Source: Avichristensenella sp031549905
Lineage (GTDB): Bacteria; Bacillota; Clostridia; Christensenellales; Aristaeellaceae
Direction: 5' to 3'
Length of the DNA stretch: 64,000 nt
Assembly: GCA_031549905.1 (NCBI GenBank)
Contig: JAVBPC010000076.1
Span: forward strand, 8,031-72,030
Shown here: piece by piece, positions 9,709-18,780 of the stretch
Numbering within the stretch: position 1 is the first letter of the stretch
How the letters are laid out: the number at the start of each line of letters is the position of its first letter
The notes under the pieces: generated by a model
Database searches by the model: none
The model's input: the letters and a program-made list of their open reading frames with translations, nothing else
What the model was told of the DNA's origin: nothing
Position numbers and translations under genes: made by a program

Positions 9709-11391
9709 CTACTCCGCCAGCTCAATCAGATGGTATGTGCACGAAATCTGCGTGGGCGTGATGGAGTAATTCTGCACGCGGTTACCAACCGCCATCACGG
9801 TGGCGCGCCACACGGTGGGGATAGCGGGGGAGTTCTGGAAGAAGTACTCTTCAAACGCGTAGTACGCGGCGATGCGGGTATCCAGATCCCACGCTTCTTC
9901 GGAATCCAGCGCCAGCAGCAGTGCGTCCATTTCCTCTGTGGCAAAGCGGGTGAAGTTCGGAACCGCGTTCCGGCCCCACGCGCCCGTAAGGTTCGGCGCG
10001 GCTTCCAGCAGCCAGCCCGCTTCAAACATATCGACGCCGGCATCATCGGCAAACAGCATGTCGTAGTACGCGTTGATATCCATCATGCGGCCGCCGACCA
10101 GCTGCACATTCAGGCCGATATCCTGCCAGCACTGCATCTTGAACTGCACAACAACTTCATCATTGTTGTTGGGCACGCCCCAGTTGATGACCAGCGGGCT
10201 GCCATCCGGCATTTCGCGGAAGCCGTCGCCGTCCACATCGATGTATCCGGCTTCGTCAAGCAGCGCGATCGCCTTATCAGGGTCATAGGCGTAGCCCGTG
10301 ACTTCGGGGTTCTGGTACTGTGCGTAATCCGGCGGCAGCACGGTGGGGTTCATGCCGCGCAGGCCGCTATAGAAATCATCGCAGATGGAGCCGAAATCCA
10401 CGGCGTAGCCGATGGCTTGGCGGAGAGCCAGGTCGCCCATCTTGCTGCCTTCAAGATCCGTAACGTTTTCGCCGGTGTCGTAGTTGAAGGAGCCCAGGTG
10501 GAAGCCGGTATACTGGTACCAGCGGTCAGGCGCGATCATGTAGGTGAAATTCGCCGGTTCCTGATGATCCGCGTACGCGCTCGCCGGGAACGTGGCGATA
10601 TCATACAGGCCCTGCTCCATCGCGGAGGGCACCATATCCGGGTTTACAATCGTCAGAGTCACGCCGTCAAGTTTGGCGGCGCCCTGCCAGTAATCATCAA
10701 AGCGCACAAGTTCCACCGTTTCGCCCGGCACAACCTTGCTGATCTTAAAGGGGCCGTAGCCAATGCACTCAGAGCGGGAGCGCTCATCGGCAGCCATATC
10801 CTTCACGGCAACATCGCTAAGCTGATGCTTGGGCAGCGGGTACGTCCAGATCGCGCCTTCCAGGATGGAGGGCCGGAAATCGGTGAAGTGGAAGGTCAGG
10901 CTGTTCTTATCTTCGGACAGTTCAAGCCCGGAGATGGAATCCGCCGCGCCGCCCATGTAATCGGTGAACCCTTCGATGTACATGATGGCTTCGGTCAGGA
11001 AATAGCCTTCATAGTCCGGGCTGCCCAGCACTTCGTAGGCAAACACCAGGTCTTCCATGGTGACCGGCTGGCCATCGTGCCATTTCACATCCGGTTTCAT
11101 GGTCAGCGTCAAGGTCTTCGCTTCCTTGTCGTAGGTGTAGGTGGCCGCGCCGTCCTGGTCGTAGGCCAGGTTTTCATCCATGCTCAGCAGCGGTTCGGTC
11201 AGCCAGTACGCGATGGCCGCGTCGGTCAGATCGATGGTGTAAAGCATGTTCAGCAAGCCGGAAAAGGGCGATGCGCTGGTCAGCGCAACCTTTAGCGTGC
11301 CGCCTTCAGCCAGCGCGGAAACGCCGCAAGTCGCCATGCAAAGCGCGAGCATGCAGACGGCCAGGGTCATGGCAAGCAGTTTCTTTTTCAT
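9709..11391 (-). CDS. Peptide ABC transporter substrate-binding protein (SBP family 5)
   Basis: This 560-residue exported protein has a Lys-rich start and hydrophobic signal (MKKKLLAMTLAVCMLALC); LALCMATC may act as a lipobox. Family 5 (DppA/OppA-like) features follow: TMKPDVKWHDGQP near 103, a long two-lobe fold, and a calcium-loop-like DVDGDGFRE near 375 that is common in this family. It would capture oligopeptides or related ligands outside the cell and hand them to the permeases encoded just upstream. The RBS TAGGAGG lies 6 bases before the ATG. It is the last gene of the - strand transport operon. The ligand cannot be told from sequence. Its position beside an NRPS suggests peptide uptake, possibly of the NRPS product or a breakdown product. 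Confidence 0.92.
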   Translation of the reverse strand: MKKKLLAMTLAVCMLALCMATCGVSALAEGGTLKVALTSASPFSGLLNMLYTIDLTDAAIAYWLTEPLLSMDENLAYDQDGAATYTYDKEAKTLTLTMKPDVKWHDGQPVTMEDLVFAYEVLGSPDYEGYFLTEAIMYIEGFTDYMGGAADSISGLELSEDKNSLTFHFTDFRPSILEGAIWTYPLPKHQLSDVAVKDMAADERSRSECIGYGPFKISKVVPGETVELVRFDDYWQGAAKLDGVTLTIVNPDMVPSAMEQGLYDIATFPASAYADHQEPANFTYMIAPDRWYQYTGFHLGSFNYDTGENVTDLEGSKMGDLALRQAIGYAVDFGSICDDFYSGLRGMNPTVLPPDYAQYQNPEVTGYAYDPDKAIALLDEAGYIDVDGDGFREMPDGSPLVINWGVPNNNDEVVVQFKMQCWQDIGLNVQLVGGRMMDINAYYDMLFADDAGVDMFEAGWLLEAAPNLTGAWGRNAVPNFTRFATEEMDALLLALDSEEAWDLDTRIAAYYAFEEYFFQNSPAIPTVWRATVMAVGNRVQNYSITPTQISCTYHLIELAE

Positions 11392-11400
11392 GTGTGCCTC

Positions 11401-12237
11401 CTAATTTTTATTATTGTCATCGACCACGCGCTTGAGCGCCTGCCCGATGCAATGGATGGAGAGCATGACTGCCAGGATCAAAAGAGAAGCCGGCAGCCAA
11501 AGCCAGGGCCTGCCCTGCAGGTTTTCAGGAATTCTGGCGTAGCTTAGCAGCGTGCCAAGGCTTGGCGTTGCGAACGGAAGGCCAAACCCCAGGAAGGACA
11601 GCCCGGACTCGACCCCCACATTGCCCGCCAGGTTCAGCGTAAAATTCACAATGATGACCGGCAGGATGTGCGGGAAGATGTGCCGCAGCAGGATTGTTGG
11701 GGTTTTCGTGCCCATGACCTTGGCGGCCTGGATAAAGTCGGCGCTGCGCAGTTGCAGCGATTTTCCGCGGATGATACGCGCGTCGTACATCCAACCGATG
11801 GCGCTCATCACCAGGATCAGCGAACCGGTGCCATAGTTCGGCATCAGCGACACGATGACGATGACCAGCATCAATCGCGGCAGCATGGATACGAAATCCA
11901 GCGCGCGCATCATGAGCATGTCAACCCATCCGCCGCAGTATCCCGACAGCAGCCCGAACAGCGAACCAAACACGCCCGTCAGCACGGAGATGCCAAGCGC
12001 GATGAACAGGGAGTTTCGCGCGCCGATGATCAGCTGCCCCAGCATATCCCGCCCCGATGTATCGGTGCCCAGGATGTGCGCCGCGCTGGGCGGCTGCGAC
12101 CGGGTTGTCAGGCTGACGCGCGTTTCTGTGGGGGTATTCACCAGCGTGCTGCCGATGATGACGCCCACAAACAGCACCGCCAGGAAAATAAGGCAGAACA
12201 CGGCCATTTTTTGCTTCAAAAACCGCTTCCACATCAT
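11401..12237 (-). CDS. Oligopeptide ABC transporter permease, DppC type
   Basis: 278 residues with an N-terminal cytoplasmic start (MMWKRFLKQK), a first helix, a periplasmic-side loop with HILGTDTSGRDMLGQLI (the usual DppC/OppC block) and five further helices. The EAA loop that contacts the ATPases reads AAKVMGTKTPTILLRHIFPH near residue 185. It forms the membrane channel together with the DppB-type permease, whose gene it overlaps by 4 bases. Two adjacent ATGs are possible starts; the first is used here. Confidence 0.93.
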   Translation of the reverse strand: MMWKRFLKQKMAVFCLIFLAVLFVGVIIGSTLVNTPTETRVSLTTRSQPPSAAHILGTDTSGRDMLGQLIIGARNSLFIALGISVLTGVFGSLFGLLSGYCGGWVDMLMMRALDFVSMLPRLMLVIVIVSLMPNYGTGSLILVMSAIGWMYDARIIRGKSLQLRSADFIQAAKVMGTKTPTILLRHIFPHILPVIIVNFTLNLAGNVGVESGLSFLGFGLPFATPSLGTLLSYARIPENLQGRPWLWLPASLLILAVMLSIHCIGQALKRVVDDNNKN

Positions 12238-13199
12238 CGCATCTTCACCCGGGGGTCCAGCCTGTGCATCAGCAGATCCGACAGCAGCGTGCCTGCCACG
12301 GCAATGGCGGCAAACACGATGATGAGAAAGTTGGCGACCGGATAATCCCGCTTCAGCACGGAATCCAGAAAAAGCTTGCCCATGCCGGGGTAGGAAAAGA
12401 CGCTCTCCACCAGCACCGTGCCGCTGAAAACCATCGCCACCAGGCTGCCGGATACCGCCGCTACGGGCAGCGCGGAGTTGCGCAGGATGTGCGCGGTGAA
12501 GATTCGCCTTTCGGTCAGGCCCCTGCCGCGCAGCGCGGTCACAAATTCGCCGGATTTGTTATTGATGACCTCTGCGCGCAGCAGCTGGATCAGCATGGGA
12601 AGCGTCAGGATCGCGGCGGTAAACGCCGGCATGATGGCGTGGTACAGCCTGCTGAGGGCCTCCGCCGCCCAGCCTTTGCCGACGACATCCGCTGCAATGC
12701 TTCCGCCGGCGGGGAACCACTTCAGCGTGTAGGCGAACACGAAAATGGACAGCACGCCGAACACGGCCTGCGGCGTGGACATCATGACATAGCTTCCCGT
12801 GGAAACCAGCTTGTCCGGCCACCTGGCATCCCACCGGCCTGCGATCGCACCAAGGGGGATGGCAAGCCCGTAGCAAAACACCAGCGTAACGCACCCCAGA
12901 AACAGCGTGTTGACAAACTTTTCCCCGGCAAGGCGTGTAACGGGCAGCTTGTGCGAGTAGCTCACGCCGAAATCGCCGTGCGCGATGCCCTTCAGCCAGT
13001 CGGCATACCGCACATTCCAGGGCTGGTCAAGGCCCATCTTCTGGCGCATCTCCGCCATCTGCGCGCCGGTGATGTTAGGGCTGATGCGCCCTGTGAGCGC
13101 ATCCCCCGGCATGAACTCGGACAGCACGAACACCAGGAAGCTAAGCAGCAGCAGCTGAATGGCGCACCATGCCAGCCGCCTGAGGATCAAACGCGTCAT
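12234..13199 (-). CDS. Oligopeptide ABC transporter permease, DppB type
   Basis: 321 residues starting RLILRRLAWCAIQLLLLSF, the typical first helix of DppB/OppB permeases, followed by the extracellular domain with MPGDALTGRISPN and QKMGLDQPWNVRYADWLKG, which are family landmarks. The EAA loop is ALRGRGLTERRIFTAHILRN near residue 215. Start and stop overlap neighbours by ATGA on both sides, so it is tightly coupled to the ATPase gene upstream and the DppC-type gene downstream. Confidence 0.94.
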   Translation of the reverse strand: MTRLILRRLAWCAIQLLLLSFLVFVLSEFMPGDALTGRISPNITGAQMAEMRQKMGLDQPWNVRYADWLKGIAHGDFGVSYSHKLPVTRLAGEKFVNTLFLGCVTLVFCYGLAIPLGAIAGRWDARWPDKLVSTGSYVMMSTPQAVFGVLSIFVFAYTLKWFPAGGSIAADVVGKGWAAEALSRLYHAIMPAFTAAILTLPMLIQLLRAEVINNKSGEFVTALRGRGLTERRIFTAHILRNSALPVAAVSGSLVAMVFSGTVLVESVFSYPGMGKLFLDSVLKRDYPVANFLIIVFAAIAVAGTLLSDLLMHRLDPRVKMR

Positions 13200-13993
13200 G
13201 GGTCCATCCTTTCCGCAAGCGTATCCGGGTGCAGAGACGGCGCGGCCGCGATCAACCGCTTCGTGTAAGGGTGCTGCGGGTTTTCAAAAATTCTTGCCCG
13301 GTCGCCGTTTTCAACGATTTTTCCCTGCTGCATGATGCAAAAGCGCCCGCACATGTTCTTCGCCACGCCCAGATCGTGCGTTACGAAGATGCATGCCATT
13401 TTCAGTTCGTTGCACAGCCCGCGCAACGTATCCAGCACCTGCGCGCGCACGGTAGCATCCAGCGCGGTAACGGGCTCATCGGCCAGCAGCAGCGACGGCT
13501 TCAGCGCCAGCGCGCGCGCCAGCCCCACCCTTTGGCGCTGGCCGCCCGACAGCTCGGATGGGTAACGCGAAAGCAGGTCCGGCGTCAGTTCCGCCAGTTC
13601 CAGCAGCTCTGAAACGCGGCGGCGCGCATCCTGTGCGCTTACTTTTTCATGGTTGCGCAGCGGCTCCGCGACGATATCCAGCACCGTCAGTTTCGGGTTT
13701 AATGCCACGCTTTGGAACAGCATGGATACCTCGCGCCGGAACGCGGGGCTTCTTTTTTTGCGCGCTATGTTTTCACCATGGAACCGTATTTCCCCGCGCA
13801 GCGGCCTGAGAAGGCCCACAATCACGCTGAGCACCGTGCTTTTTCCGGAACCGGATTCGCCGATGATGCCCAGGGTTTCGCCCTGCGCCAGGTCAAAGCT
13901 GATACCCTTTACGGCCACAAGGTTCGCCCGGCTGCCAAGCCCCCGGGAGTAGGCCGCCGTCAGCCCCGTAACCTCCAGCAACGGAGTTTCCAA
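13196..13993 (-). CDS. Oligopeptide ABC transporter ATP-binding protein, DppF type
   Basis: 265-residue ABC ATPase with Walker A GESGSGKST near residue 43, Q-loop MLFQSVALNPKLT near 90, signature LSGGQRQRVGLARALAL near 147, Walker B SLLLADEPVTALD near 167 and switch His in FVTHD near 200. The C-terminal ENPQHPYTKRLIAAAP is the motif shared by peptide and nickel ABC ATPases. The start is a TTG (13993) preceded by AGGGGGA; the nearby ATG at 14001 is out of frame. It should pair with the neighbouring DppD-type ATPase to power peptide import. Confidence 0.92.
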   Translation of the reverse strand: METPLLEVTGLTAAYSRGLGSRANLVAVKGISFDLAQGETLGIIGESGSGKSTVLSVIVGLLRPLRGEIRFHGENIARKKRSPAFRREVSMLFQSVALNPKLTVLDIVAEPLRNHEKVSAQDARRRVSELLELAELTPDLLSRYPSELSGGQRQRVGLARALALKPSLLLADEPVTALDATVRAQVLDTLRGLCNELKMACIFVTHDLGVAKNMCGRFCIMQQGKIVENGDRARIFENPQHPYTKRLIAAAPSLHPDTLAERMDP

Positions 13994-14005
13994 CTGTCCA
14001 TCCCC

Positions 14006-14776
14006 CTAACGGTAGGCTAAATCGGCCTGCAAAAGTTTTTGTGTAAACGGGTGCGTGGGGTGATTCAAAAGCCGCGATACCGGGCCGTATTCCACAATAT
14101 GGCCGTTTTGCATCACGGCGACGGTATCCGCCAGGGCAGCAACCACGCCAAGGTCATGCGTGATGATGACCAGCGTCAGCTGTTTCGCCTGTTTCAGGCG
14201 GCCCAGCAGGGCAAGTATCTGCGCCTGCACCGTGACATCCAGCGCGGAGGTCGGTTCATCGGCAATGAGCAGCTTGGGCCGGCAGCACAGCGCCAGCGCA
14301 AGCTGTGCGCGCTGCAGCATTCCGCCCGAAAGCTCATGCGGGAACAGCCTGGCTACGCGCGCCGCATCCAGCTCCACCGTTTCCAGCAGCTCCGCCACGC
14401 GCTTTTGCTTTTCGGCGCGCGTCAGCTTGAAATGCGTATCCAGCACTTCGCATATTTGCGCGCCGATCCGGTACACGGGGTCGAACGCGTGATACGGGTT
14501 TTGGAACACCAGCCCCACATCGCGGCCCAAAGAACGGCGGCGTTCTTCTGCTGAGAGGGCAAACAAGTCTTGCCCCTCAAAAAACGCCGCGCCCTGCATG
14601 TTGACATGTGGCAGAAGGTGGAATAGCGACATCACCAGCGATGTTTTCCCGCTGCCCGATTCACCGACCAACGCAAGGGTTTCATAGGGACGCACCGTCA
14701 GCGACACACCGTCAACCGCCCTGAACGCCCCACCCTTGCCGGGGTATTCAACCACTACACTGCGTATTTCCAGCAA
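14006..14776 (-). CDS. Oligopeptide ABC transporter ATP-binding protein, DppD type
   Basis: 256-residue ABC ATPase with Walker A GESGSGKTS near residue 38, Q-loop LVFQNPYHAFDPVYRIG near 88, signature LSGGMLQRAQLALALCC near 138, Walker B LLIADEPTSALD and the C-terminal NHPTHPFTQKLLQ block typical of peptide importers. The best start is a TTG at 14776 with GGGGGG about 7 bases upstream; no in-frame ATG fits. It lies between the peptide exporter gene and the DppF-type gene, 12 bases from the latter. Confidence 0.9.
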   Translation of the reverse strand: MLEIRSVVVEYPGKGGAFRAVDGVSLTVRPYETLALVGESGSGKTSLVMSLFHLLPHVNMQGAAFFEGQDLFALSAEERRRSLGRDVGLVFQNPYHAFDPVYRIGAQICEVLDTHFKLTRAEKQKRVAELLETVELDAARVARLFPHELSGGMLQRAQLALALCCRPKLLIADEPTSALDVTVQAQILALLGRLKQAKQLTLVIITHDLGVVAALADTVAVMQNGHIVEYGPVSRLLNHPTHPFTQKLLQADLAYR

Positions 14777-14803
14777 ACTGAACCCCCCGTGGTTATGAAA
14801 CGC

Positions 14804-16462
14804 TTATTCCTCCGCAATGGAGCCCTCGCGCATGGTCAAAATTCTGTCCGCGATGTCGTAATACCGGTCATCGTGCGAAATCACGAACAGCGTGCGGCCC
14901 TCCGCCTTCAGCTCCGGCAGGATCTCGCGATAGTATACCTCGCGGAAATGCGGGTCAAAGTCCGCGGCAACCTCATCCAGCAGCATGATCGGACGGTTTT
15001 CCAGTATCGCCGCCAGCAGCGCCATCCGCTTTTTCTGCCCGGAGGATAGGTCGATCGTCGGCAGTTCCTTGCCATCCTTCACCTTGCCTTCAAGGCCCAG
15101 CTTGCCGATCCACTTGTGCAGCTGCACGGGGTCAACATCGCCGTAGCCGTAGAATCCGTCAAACAGGTGAAAATCGGTCATGACTAGGGAGAACAGCGCG
15201 CGGTAGTTGGCTTCGCCGATCTGTGAATGGGGCACGTCATCCACGGTGATCTGCCCTTCGGATGGCATAACCAACCCGGCCAGAATGCGCATGAATGTGC
15301 TTTTTCCGCTGCCGTTTCCGCCGCGCATGATGACAAACTCGCCCTTTTCAATGTGGAAGCTGTCAACTTTGAGTGAAAACGCCTTTTCCTCGCCGCGCCG
15401 CTTGGGGTATACATACTCGATCTTGCTGCCGGCAAGCCTGTTGAACTGGGGCGCGACGGGAAAATCCTTGTCGCTTTCGACTTCGGATTCCAGCACAGAG
15501 GCATCCAGCTGGCTTTCCAGATCGGTCAGCCTTTCGATAATCCTGGCGGCCGCGGATGAAATCGGCCCGATCTGCACCAAAGTATACGCTGGCCAGATTA
15601 CAACCAGGGTTACAGATATGATTTTGATCAGATCTTCCGTCGCGATTTCCGTAAGCATGGGCAGCGCGAACAGCGTCAGGCCCAGCGGCAGGAACAGCGT
15701 GGCCTGTTCCAACACGATGGAGCGCATCTGGTACAGCTCCGTGCCCAGCAGCCGGGTATTTTTGTTGTGACTGGCGGGGGAAATCTTCTCCAGGAACAGC
15801 GCTTCGGACTTTTGTCGGTTCATCTTCAGCTCGTTGAAGCCCTCGATGACATCCCTGAGCGATACGGTGAATTTGTCGGTCGCCGTTGCATCATCCGCCT
15901 TGCGCTGGCCGATGTTTTTATCCAACCCGCCCCGGATGCGGATGACCGCGAACAGCGTGAACGCAACGGCCATCGCGCCCGGAACCGATACGGTGCACAT
16001 GTATATCCCCGAAATCAGCAGCACGATCATCGCGGACATCGTGGGGATCAGGAACCTTGCCGCCATGATGGCGCCGTACTTGTCCCCGCCCACGGCCGCG
16101 TAGATCAGTTCGGGGTTCATATCGGTGAATGTGAGGTAATCCACCCGGCGCAGCTTGTTCATCACGCGCAGCTCGATATCACCCAGGCCCTTGAGCATCG
16201 ATGTGGAAACGATCTTGCCGCCCCACGCCTGCGTGTAGTAGTACGCCGCCAGCGACAGCGCGAACATCAGCATCGCGCGCAGTGACACGACGGAGTTTGC
16301 GGAATAATCCTCAAGCCCTACGGTCAGCGAATACATCAGCACGGACATGCAGATGCCGTTGAGCACCGTCGCCATGTTGATAGAACTCTTTTTGTCACCC
16401 GCGTTTGCGTACACAAACTGGGTGAAATCTTTATTGATAATATTGAAGTTATTGAAATTCAT
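14804..16462 (-). CDS. Cyclic-peptide-type ABC exporter (PvdE/SyrD-like), fused membrane and ATPase domains
   Basis: 552 residues. The first half is a six-helix exporter domain and the second half an ABC ATPase with Walker A GGNGSGKST near 382, signature LSSGQKKRM near 472, Walker B IMLLDEVAADFDP near 493 and FVISHDDRYYDIADRI. The LS-GQ-KR and ISHDDRY blocks are characteristic of the family that exports non-ribosomal peptides and siderophores (PvdE, SyrD). This makes it a second candidate exporter for the facing NRPS operon's product, besides the MATE protein. It overlaps the small membrane-protein gene by 4 bases and is followed 27 bases later by the peptide importer ATPases. Exporter and importer in one operon is unusual. 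Confidence 0.88.
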   Translation of the reverse strand: MNFNNFNIINKDFTQFVYANAGDKKSSINMATVLNGICMSVLMYSLTVGLEDYSANSVVSLRAMLMFALSLAAYYYTQAWGGKIVSTSMLKGLGDIELRVMNKLRRVDYLTFTDMNPELIYAAVGGDKYGAIMAARFLIPTMSAMIVLLISGIYMCTVSVPGAMAVAFTLFAVIRIRGGLDKNIGQRKADDATATDKFTVSLRDVIEGFNELKMNRQKSEALFLEKISPASHNKNTRLLGTELYQMRSIVLEQATLFLPLGLTLFALPMLTEIATEDLIKIISVTLVVIWPAYTLVQIGPISSAAARIIERLTDLESQLDASVLESEVESDKDFPVAPQFNRLAGSKIEYVYPKRRGEEKAFSLKVDSFHIEKGEFVIMRGGNGSGKSTFMRILAGLVMPSEGQITVDDVPHSQIGEANYRALFSLVMTDFHLFDGFYGYGDVDPVQLHKWIGKLGLEGKVKDGKELPTIDLSSGQKKRMALLAAILENRPIMLLDEVAADFDPHFREVYYREILPELKAEGRTLFVISHDDRYYDIADRILTMREGSIAEE

Positions 16463-16641
16463 GCGTTTTCTCTATCCGGGTCTTTGGCCTTGTCGGCGGA
16501 TACCACGACAAGCAGAATGCCAATCAGCGGCGTGAGCAAAATGGAGGCAAAGAAATACCCCCAGTAGCCCATGCGCTTATTCCGCCCAAAGTATCCGATA
16601 AAAAACGCAAGGATGACATACGCAACCGGTATCGCTGGCAT
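16459..16641 (-). CDS. Small two-helix membrane protein, unknown function
   Basis: 60 residues: one helix (VAYVILAFFIGYF), a short positively charged turn (GRNKRMGYW) and a second helix (FFASILLTPLIGILLVVV), then an acidic/basic tail. The start at 16641 has GGGAGG 11-16 bases upstream and follows the SPFH gene's stop by one base; the stop overlaps the exporter start by ATGA. A longer frame back to 16854 runs through the SPFH gene and is not credible. Hairpin two-helix proteins of this pattern are common in Firmicutes. It may be an accessory subunit of the exporter or partner of the SPFH protein. Confidence 0.75.
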   Translation of the reverse strand: MPAIPVAYVILAFFIGYFGRNKRMGYWGYFFASILLTPLIGILLVVVSADKAKDPDRENA

Positions 16642-16642
16642 T

Positions 16643-17773
16643 TTACTCGTTCCCTCCCTTGTTTGTTGTCGGAACATTGTTGGTTTGCGGCAACATGGTA
16701 TCCCCAATGCCCTCGCTCGCTTCCGGGAAGTTGGCCAGCAGCGCGGCGCCAACGGAATCCATTTCCGCCAAGGTTTCCTGCATACGCTCATAAATGGCCA
16801 TGAATGTATTCTTGCGCACGGGCTCATGGTCTTTATCTTCAAAGTAGTCATCAAGCGAAAGCGTCGATTCGGGTATCGAATCGGATGTTGACCATGTATC
16901 CGTGTTCAGCATCAGCGGCAGGCCGTCCTTATCCCCGATGATGACCAGCTTGGCGTTGCTCGACTGCGCCAGCTCCAGCGTAGCCTGGATGCCGATAAAC
17001 CGCAGGTACGCTTCCGTCATGCCCTCATTGACAAGGGCCTGCGAGAACCGGACGGACTCCGAATCAACATAGTTGCGCTTGTACTTTTCCACGGCTTCCA
17101 GCACCCGGTAGCGTTCCGCCAGAACGTTTTGCTCGGCGACGAACTTATCGGATATGGCGCTGGACATTGCTTCGGGCAGTTCCACGCTGCGCACCAGGAT
17201 GACGGTAAACTGGAACGGCGCGTCGGACAGCGTTTCATTCAGAAGCTGCATAACCTCTTCCTGAAGCAACAGGGGATTGCCGTCGTACAGGCGGCTTTGC
17301 TCATACTGGCCGATGATGCTGCGCACAACGGATGTGACGGCCGGGTCGATGACGTTGTTGGCATAATCCCCGCCCAGCGTGGTATGCAGCTCACCGACGC
17401 GGTCCCTTTTGATGCGCCAGATGACGGTCATCTCCACATTGACGGCCAAACCGCCCTTGGCAAGCGCGGTTACGCTGTAATCCCTGGACTGCGACCTTGC
17501 GTCATAAGGGATGATCGCATCCCATGGGAAAACGAACCGCACACCCTCGTTGCAGTATACATTTTGCAATGTACCGCCAAAGAAACGGCTGAAATATACC
17601 CCGACATAGCCCGCCTCAACGGTTGTGGTGAAAAATGGCCAACACACCACCACCGCCAGTGCCAGGACAAGTACGATCACGAATAACCGTGGCTTGTCGG
17701 CGAACAGTGCGGCAAACCGCTTTTTCAGGGATTTTCTTTTTTTGGTTTTTGGCTGCTCAGGTTCATTTGTCAT
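16643..17773 (-). CDS. Membrane-anchored SPFH/prohibitin-domain protein
   Basis: 376 residues. A basic cytoplasmic tail (KTKKRKSLKKRF) precedes one membrane helix (LFVIVLVLALAVVVCWPFF), then a Band-7/SPFH domain at about 50-300 (VEAGYVGVYFSRFFGGTLQNVY, VEMTVIWRIKRDRVGEL, SVVRSIIGQYEQSRLY) and a helical region rich in Glu and Arg around 205-240. SPFH proteins assemble into membrane microdomains that organise transporters and proteases. It overlaps the DUF697 gene by ATGA and lies one base before the small membrane-protein gene, so it probably works with the peptide transporters of this operon. Its exact role is not readable from the sequence. Confidence 0.85.
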   Translation of the reverse strand: MTNEPEQPKTKKRKSLKKRFAALFADKPRLFVIVLVLALAVVVCWPFFTTTVEAGYVGVYFSRFFGGTLQNVYCNEGVRFVFPWDAIIPYDARSQSRDYSVTALAKGGLAVNVEMTVIWRIKRDRVGELHTTLGGDYANNVIDPAVTSVVRSIIGQYEQSRLYDGNPLLLQEEVMQLLNETLSDAPFQFTVILVRSVELPEAMSSAISDKFVAEQNVLAERYRVLEAVEKYKRNYVDSESVRFSQALVNEGMTEAYLRFIGIQATLELAQSSNAKLVIIGDKDGLPLMLNTDTWSTSDSIPESTLSLDDYFEDKDHEPVRKNTFMAIYERMQETLAEMDSVGAALLANFPEASEGIGDTMLPQTNNVPTTNKGGNE

Positions 17774-18336
17774 ACGGTTGCGCTCTCCGGCTGTGCGGTT
17801 TTCTTCCGCTTAAGCATTTTGCCAATCCATTCGCGGCTGTTCAGATACGCCGCCTTGAAGCTGGCTTTCATGGCGTCAATGTTTGCGTTGACAAAGTCGC
17901 CGCCGTTGTTAAAGTGAGCGGCGAACATCCTGCCCACCGCGTTGGTGGAAAGGCCGTTCAGCGCGGGCAATGTGGCGAACGCCATAGAGGTGCCGATGAG
18001 CGGAATGCCCATCACCAGCAGTTCCACGGTTCCCGTTGCCAGCACGGGCAGTGCGCCGCCGGCTGCCGCGGCGATGATTTTTTTGGCGATATCTTCTTTA
18101 AATTCTACGCCATACAGCTTGGAAAGGTTGCGCACCATGTTCAGCTGAATGGCTGTCACGGATGCCAGGCTGACCAGCGGCATCAGCGTGACGCCAATGC
18201 CCATGGAAGCATAAACGCTGGAAGTGATAATCTTTTCCACCTTGGCCGCATCAACAGCCACGGTGCGCGCGCCGGTGTCACCCGAAGCGGTTTCGGCCTG
18301 CGCCTGCACGGCTTCGGCATCGAATTCGGTGCTCAT
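17770..18336 (-). CDS. DUF697-type helical membrane-associated protein
   Basis: 188 residues from the ATG at 18336, which has AGGAGG at 6 bases; an upstream ATG two codons earlier abuts the RBS, and a still longer frame lacks one. After an acidic N-terminus, residues about 35-155 match the DUF697 pattern of GTPase-associated proteins: YASMGIGVTLMPLVSLASVT, NMVRNLSKLYGVEF, then two hydrophobic hairpins, with Gly-rich turns and a basic C-terminal tail (KMLKRKK). DUF697 is often fused to or encoded beside GTPases, but no GTPase is seen here. It is the first gene of the transport operon. Function unknown. Confidence 0.7.
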   Translation of the reverse strand: MSTEFDAEAVQAQAETASGDTGARTVAVDAAKVEKIITSSVYASMGIGVTLMPLVSLASVTAIQLNMVRNLSKLYGVEFKEDIAKKIIAAAAGGALPVLATGTVELLVMGIPLIGTSMAFATLPALNGLSTNAVGRMFAAHFNNGGDFVNANIDAMKASFKAAYLNSREWIGKMLKRKKTAQPESATV

Positions 18337-18536
18337 GTTCATCCTCCTGGATTCTTTTGACTTTATATATTCTAATCTGTTTCTCATTTTTCATCATATC
18401 ATAATCTTGTCGAAAAAGGAAGTATTATGGGTTACTTTGCAAGAAATATTTATATAGATTTTGTCACCGGAAAAGCGGTACGATTTTCGCATCACCAACA
18501 ATTTTGCTTGCCATATGGCTTGCTTTTCATGTTTTT

Positions 18537-18575
18537 GAAAAAGCAAAAAAGAACCCGCACAAACGCGCGGGTTCA
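18537..18575 (-). terminator. Rho-independent terminator of the radical SAM / small-protein unit
   Basis: On the - strand GAACCCGC and GCGGGTTC (18551-18574) form a hairpin followed by CTTTTTTGCTTTTTC. It lies eight bases beyond the stop of the 61-residue gene. Confidence 0.85.
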
Positions 18576-18582
18576 TCGCATG

Positions 18583-18768
18583 CTATACCAATGCCAGTTC
18601 CCTTTGTATCAGCGCGCAAGCGATGTTCAGCGCCTTGATTCTGCGCACCAGCAGCGTATGCTGCGGCGTGCCCTCTTTCAGCTTTGGCTGCACCTTTTCG
18701 CATTTGCGTATCGTCGATTCTATGGCCCGCAGCGCCTCTTCCAGCTCTTCCCGCGTGAACGCGTCCAT
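18583..18768 (-). CDS. Small helical protein, unknown function
   Basis: 61 residues, strongly amphipathic helical (TREELEEALRAIESTIRKCE, then HTLLVRRIKALNIACALIQR). GGGAGG lies 7-12 bases before the ATG and overlaps the end of the radical SAM gene, so the two are cotranscribed. I recall similar lone proteins in many Clostridia, with the KEGTPQHTLLxxRIKAL block as the constant part, but no function is known to me. It does not look like a RiPP precursor: there is no leader-core division and only two Cys. Confidence 0.7.
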   Translation of the reverse strand: MDAFTREELEEALRAIESTIRKCEKVQPKLKEGTPQHTLLVRRIKALNIACALIQRELALV

Positions 18769-18780
18769 GCCTGCGCCTCC

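Noticed and set aside
16642..16854. N-terminal extension of the two-helix protein to 131 residues
   Set aside because: It runs antisense-free but out of frame through the SPFH gene; a good RBS and ATG at 16641 define the short protein.
18337..18430. Promoter of the transport operon
   Set aside because: AT-rich with TATGAT and TATATA hexamers, but no -35 at a proper distance could be paired with either, so no promoter is called.
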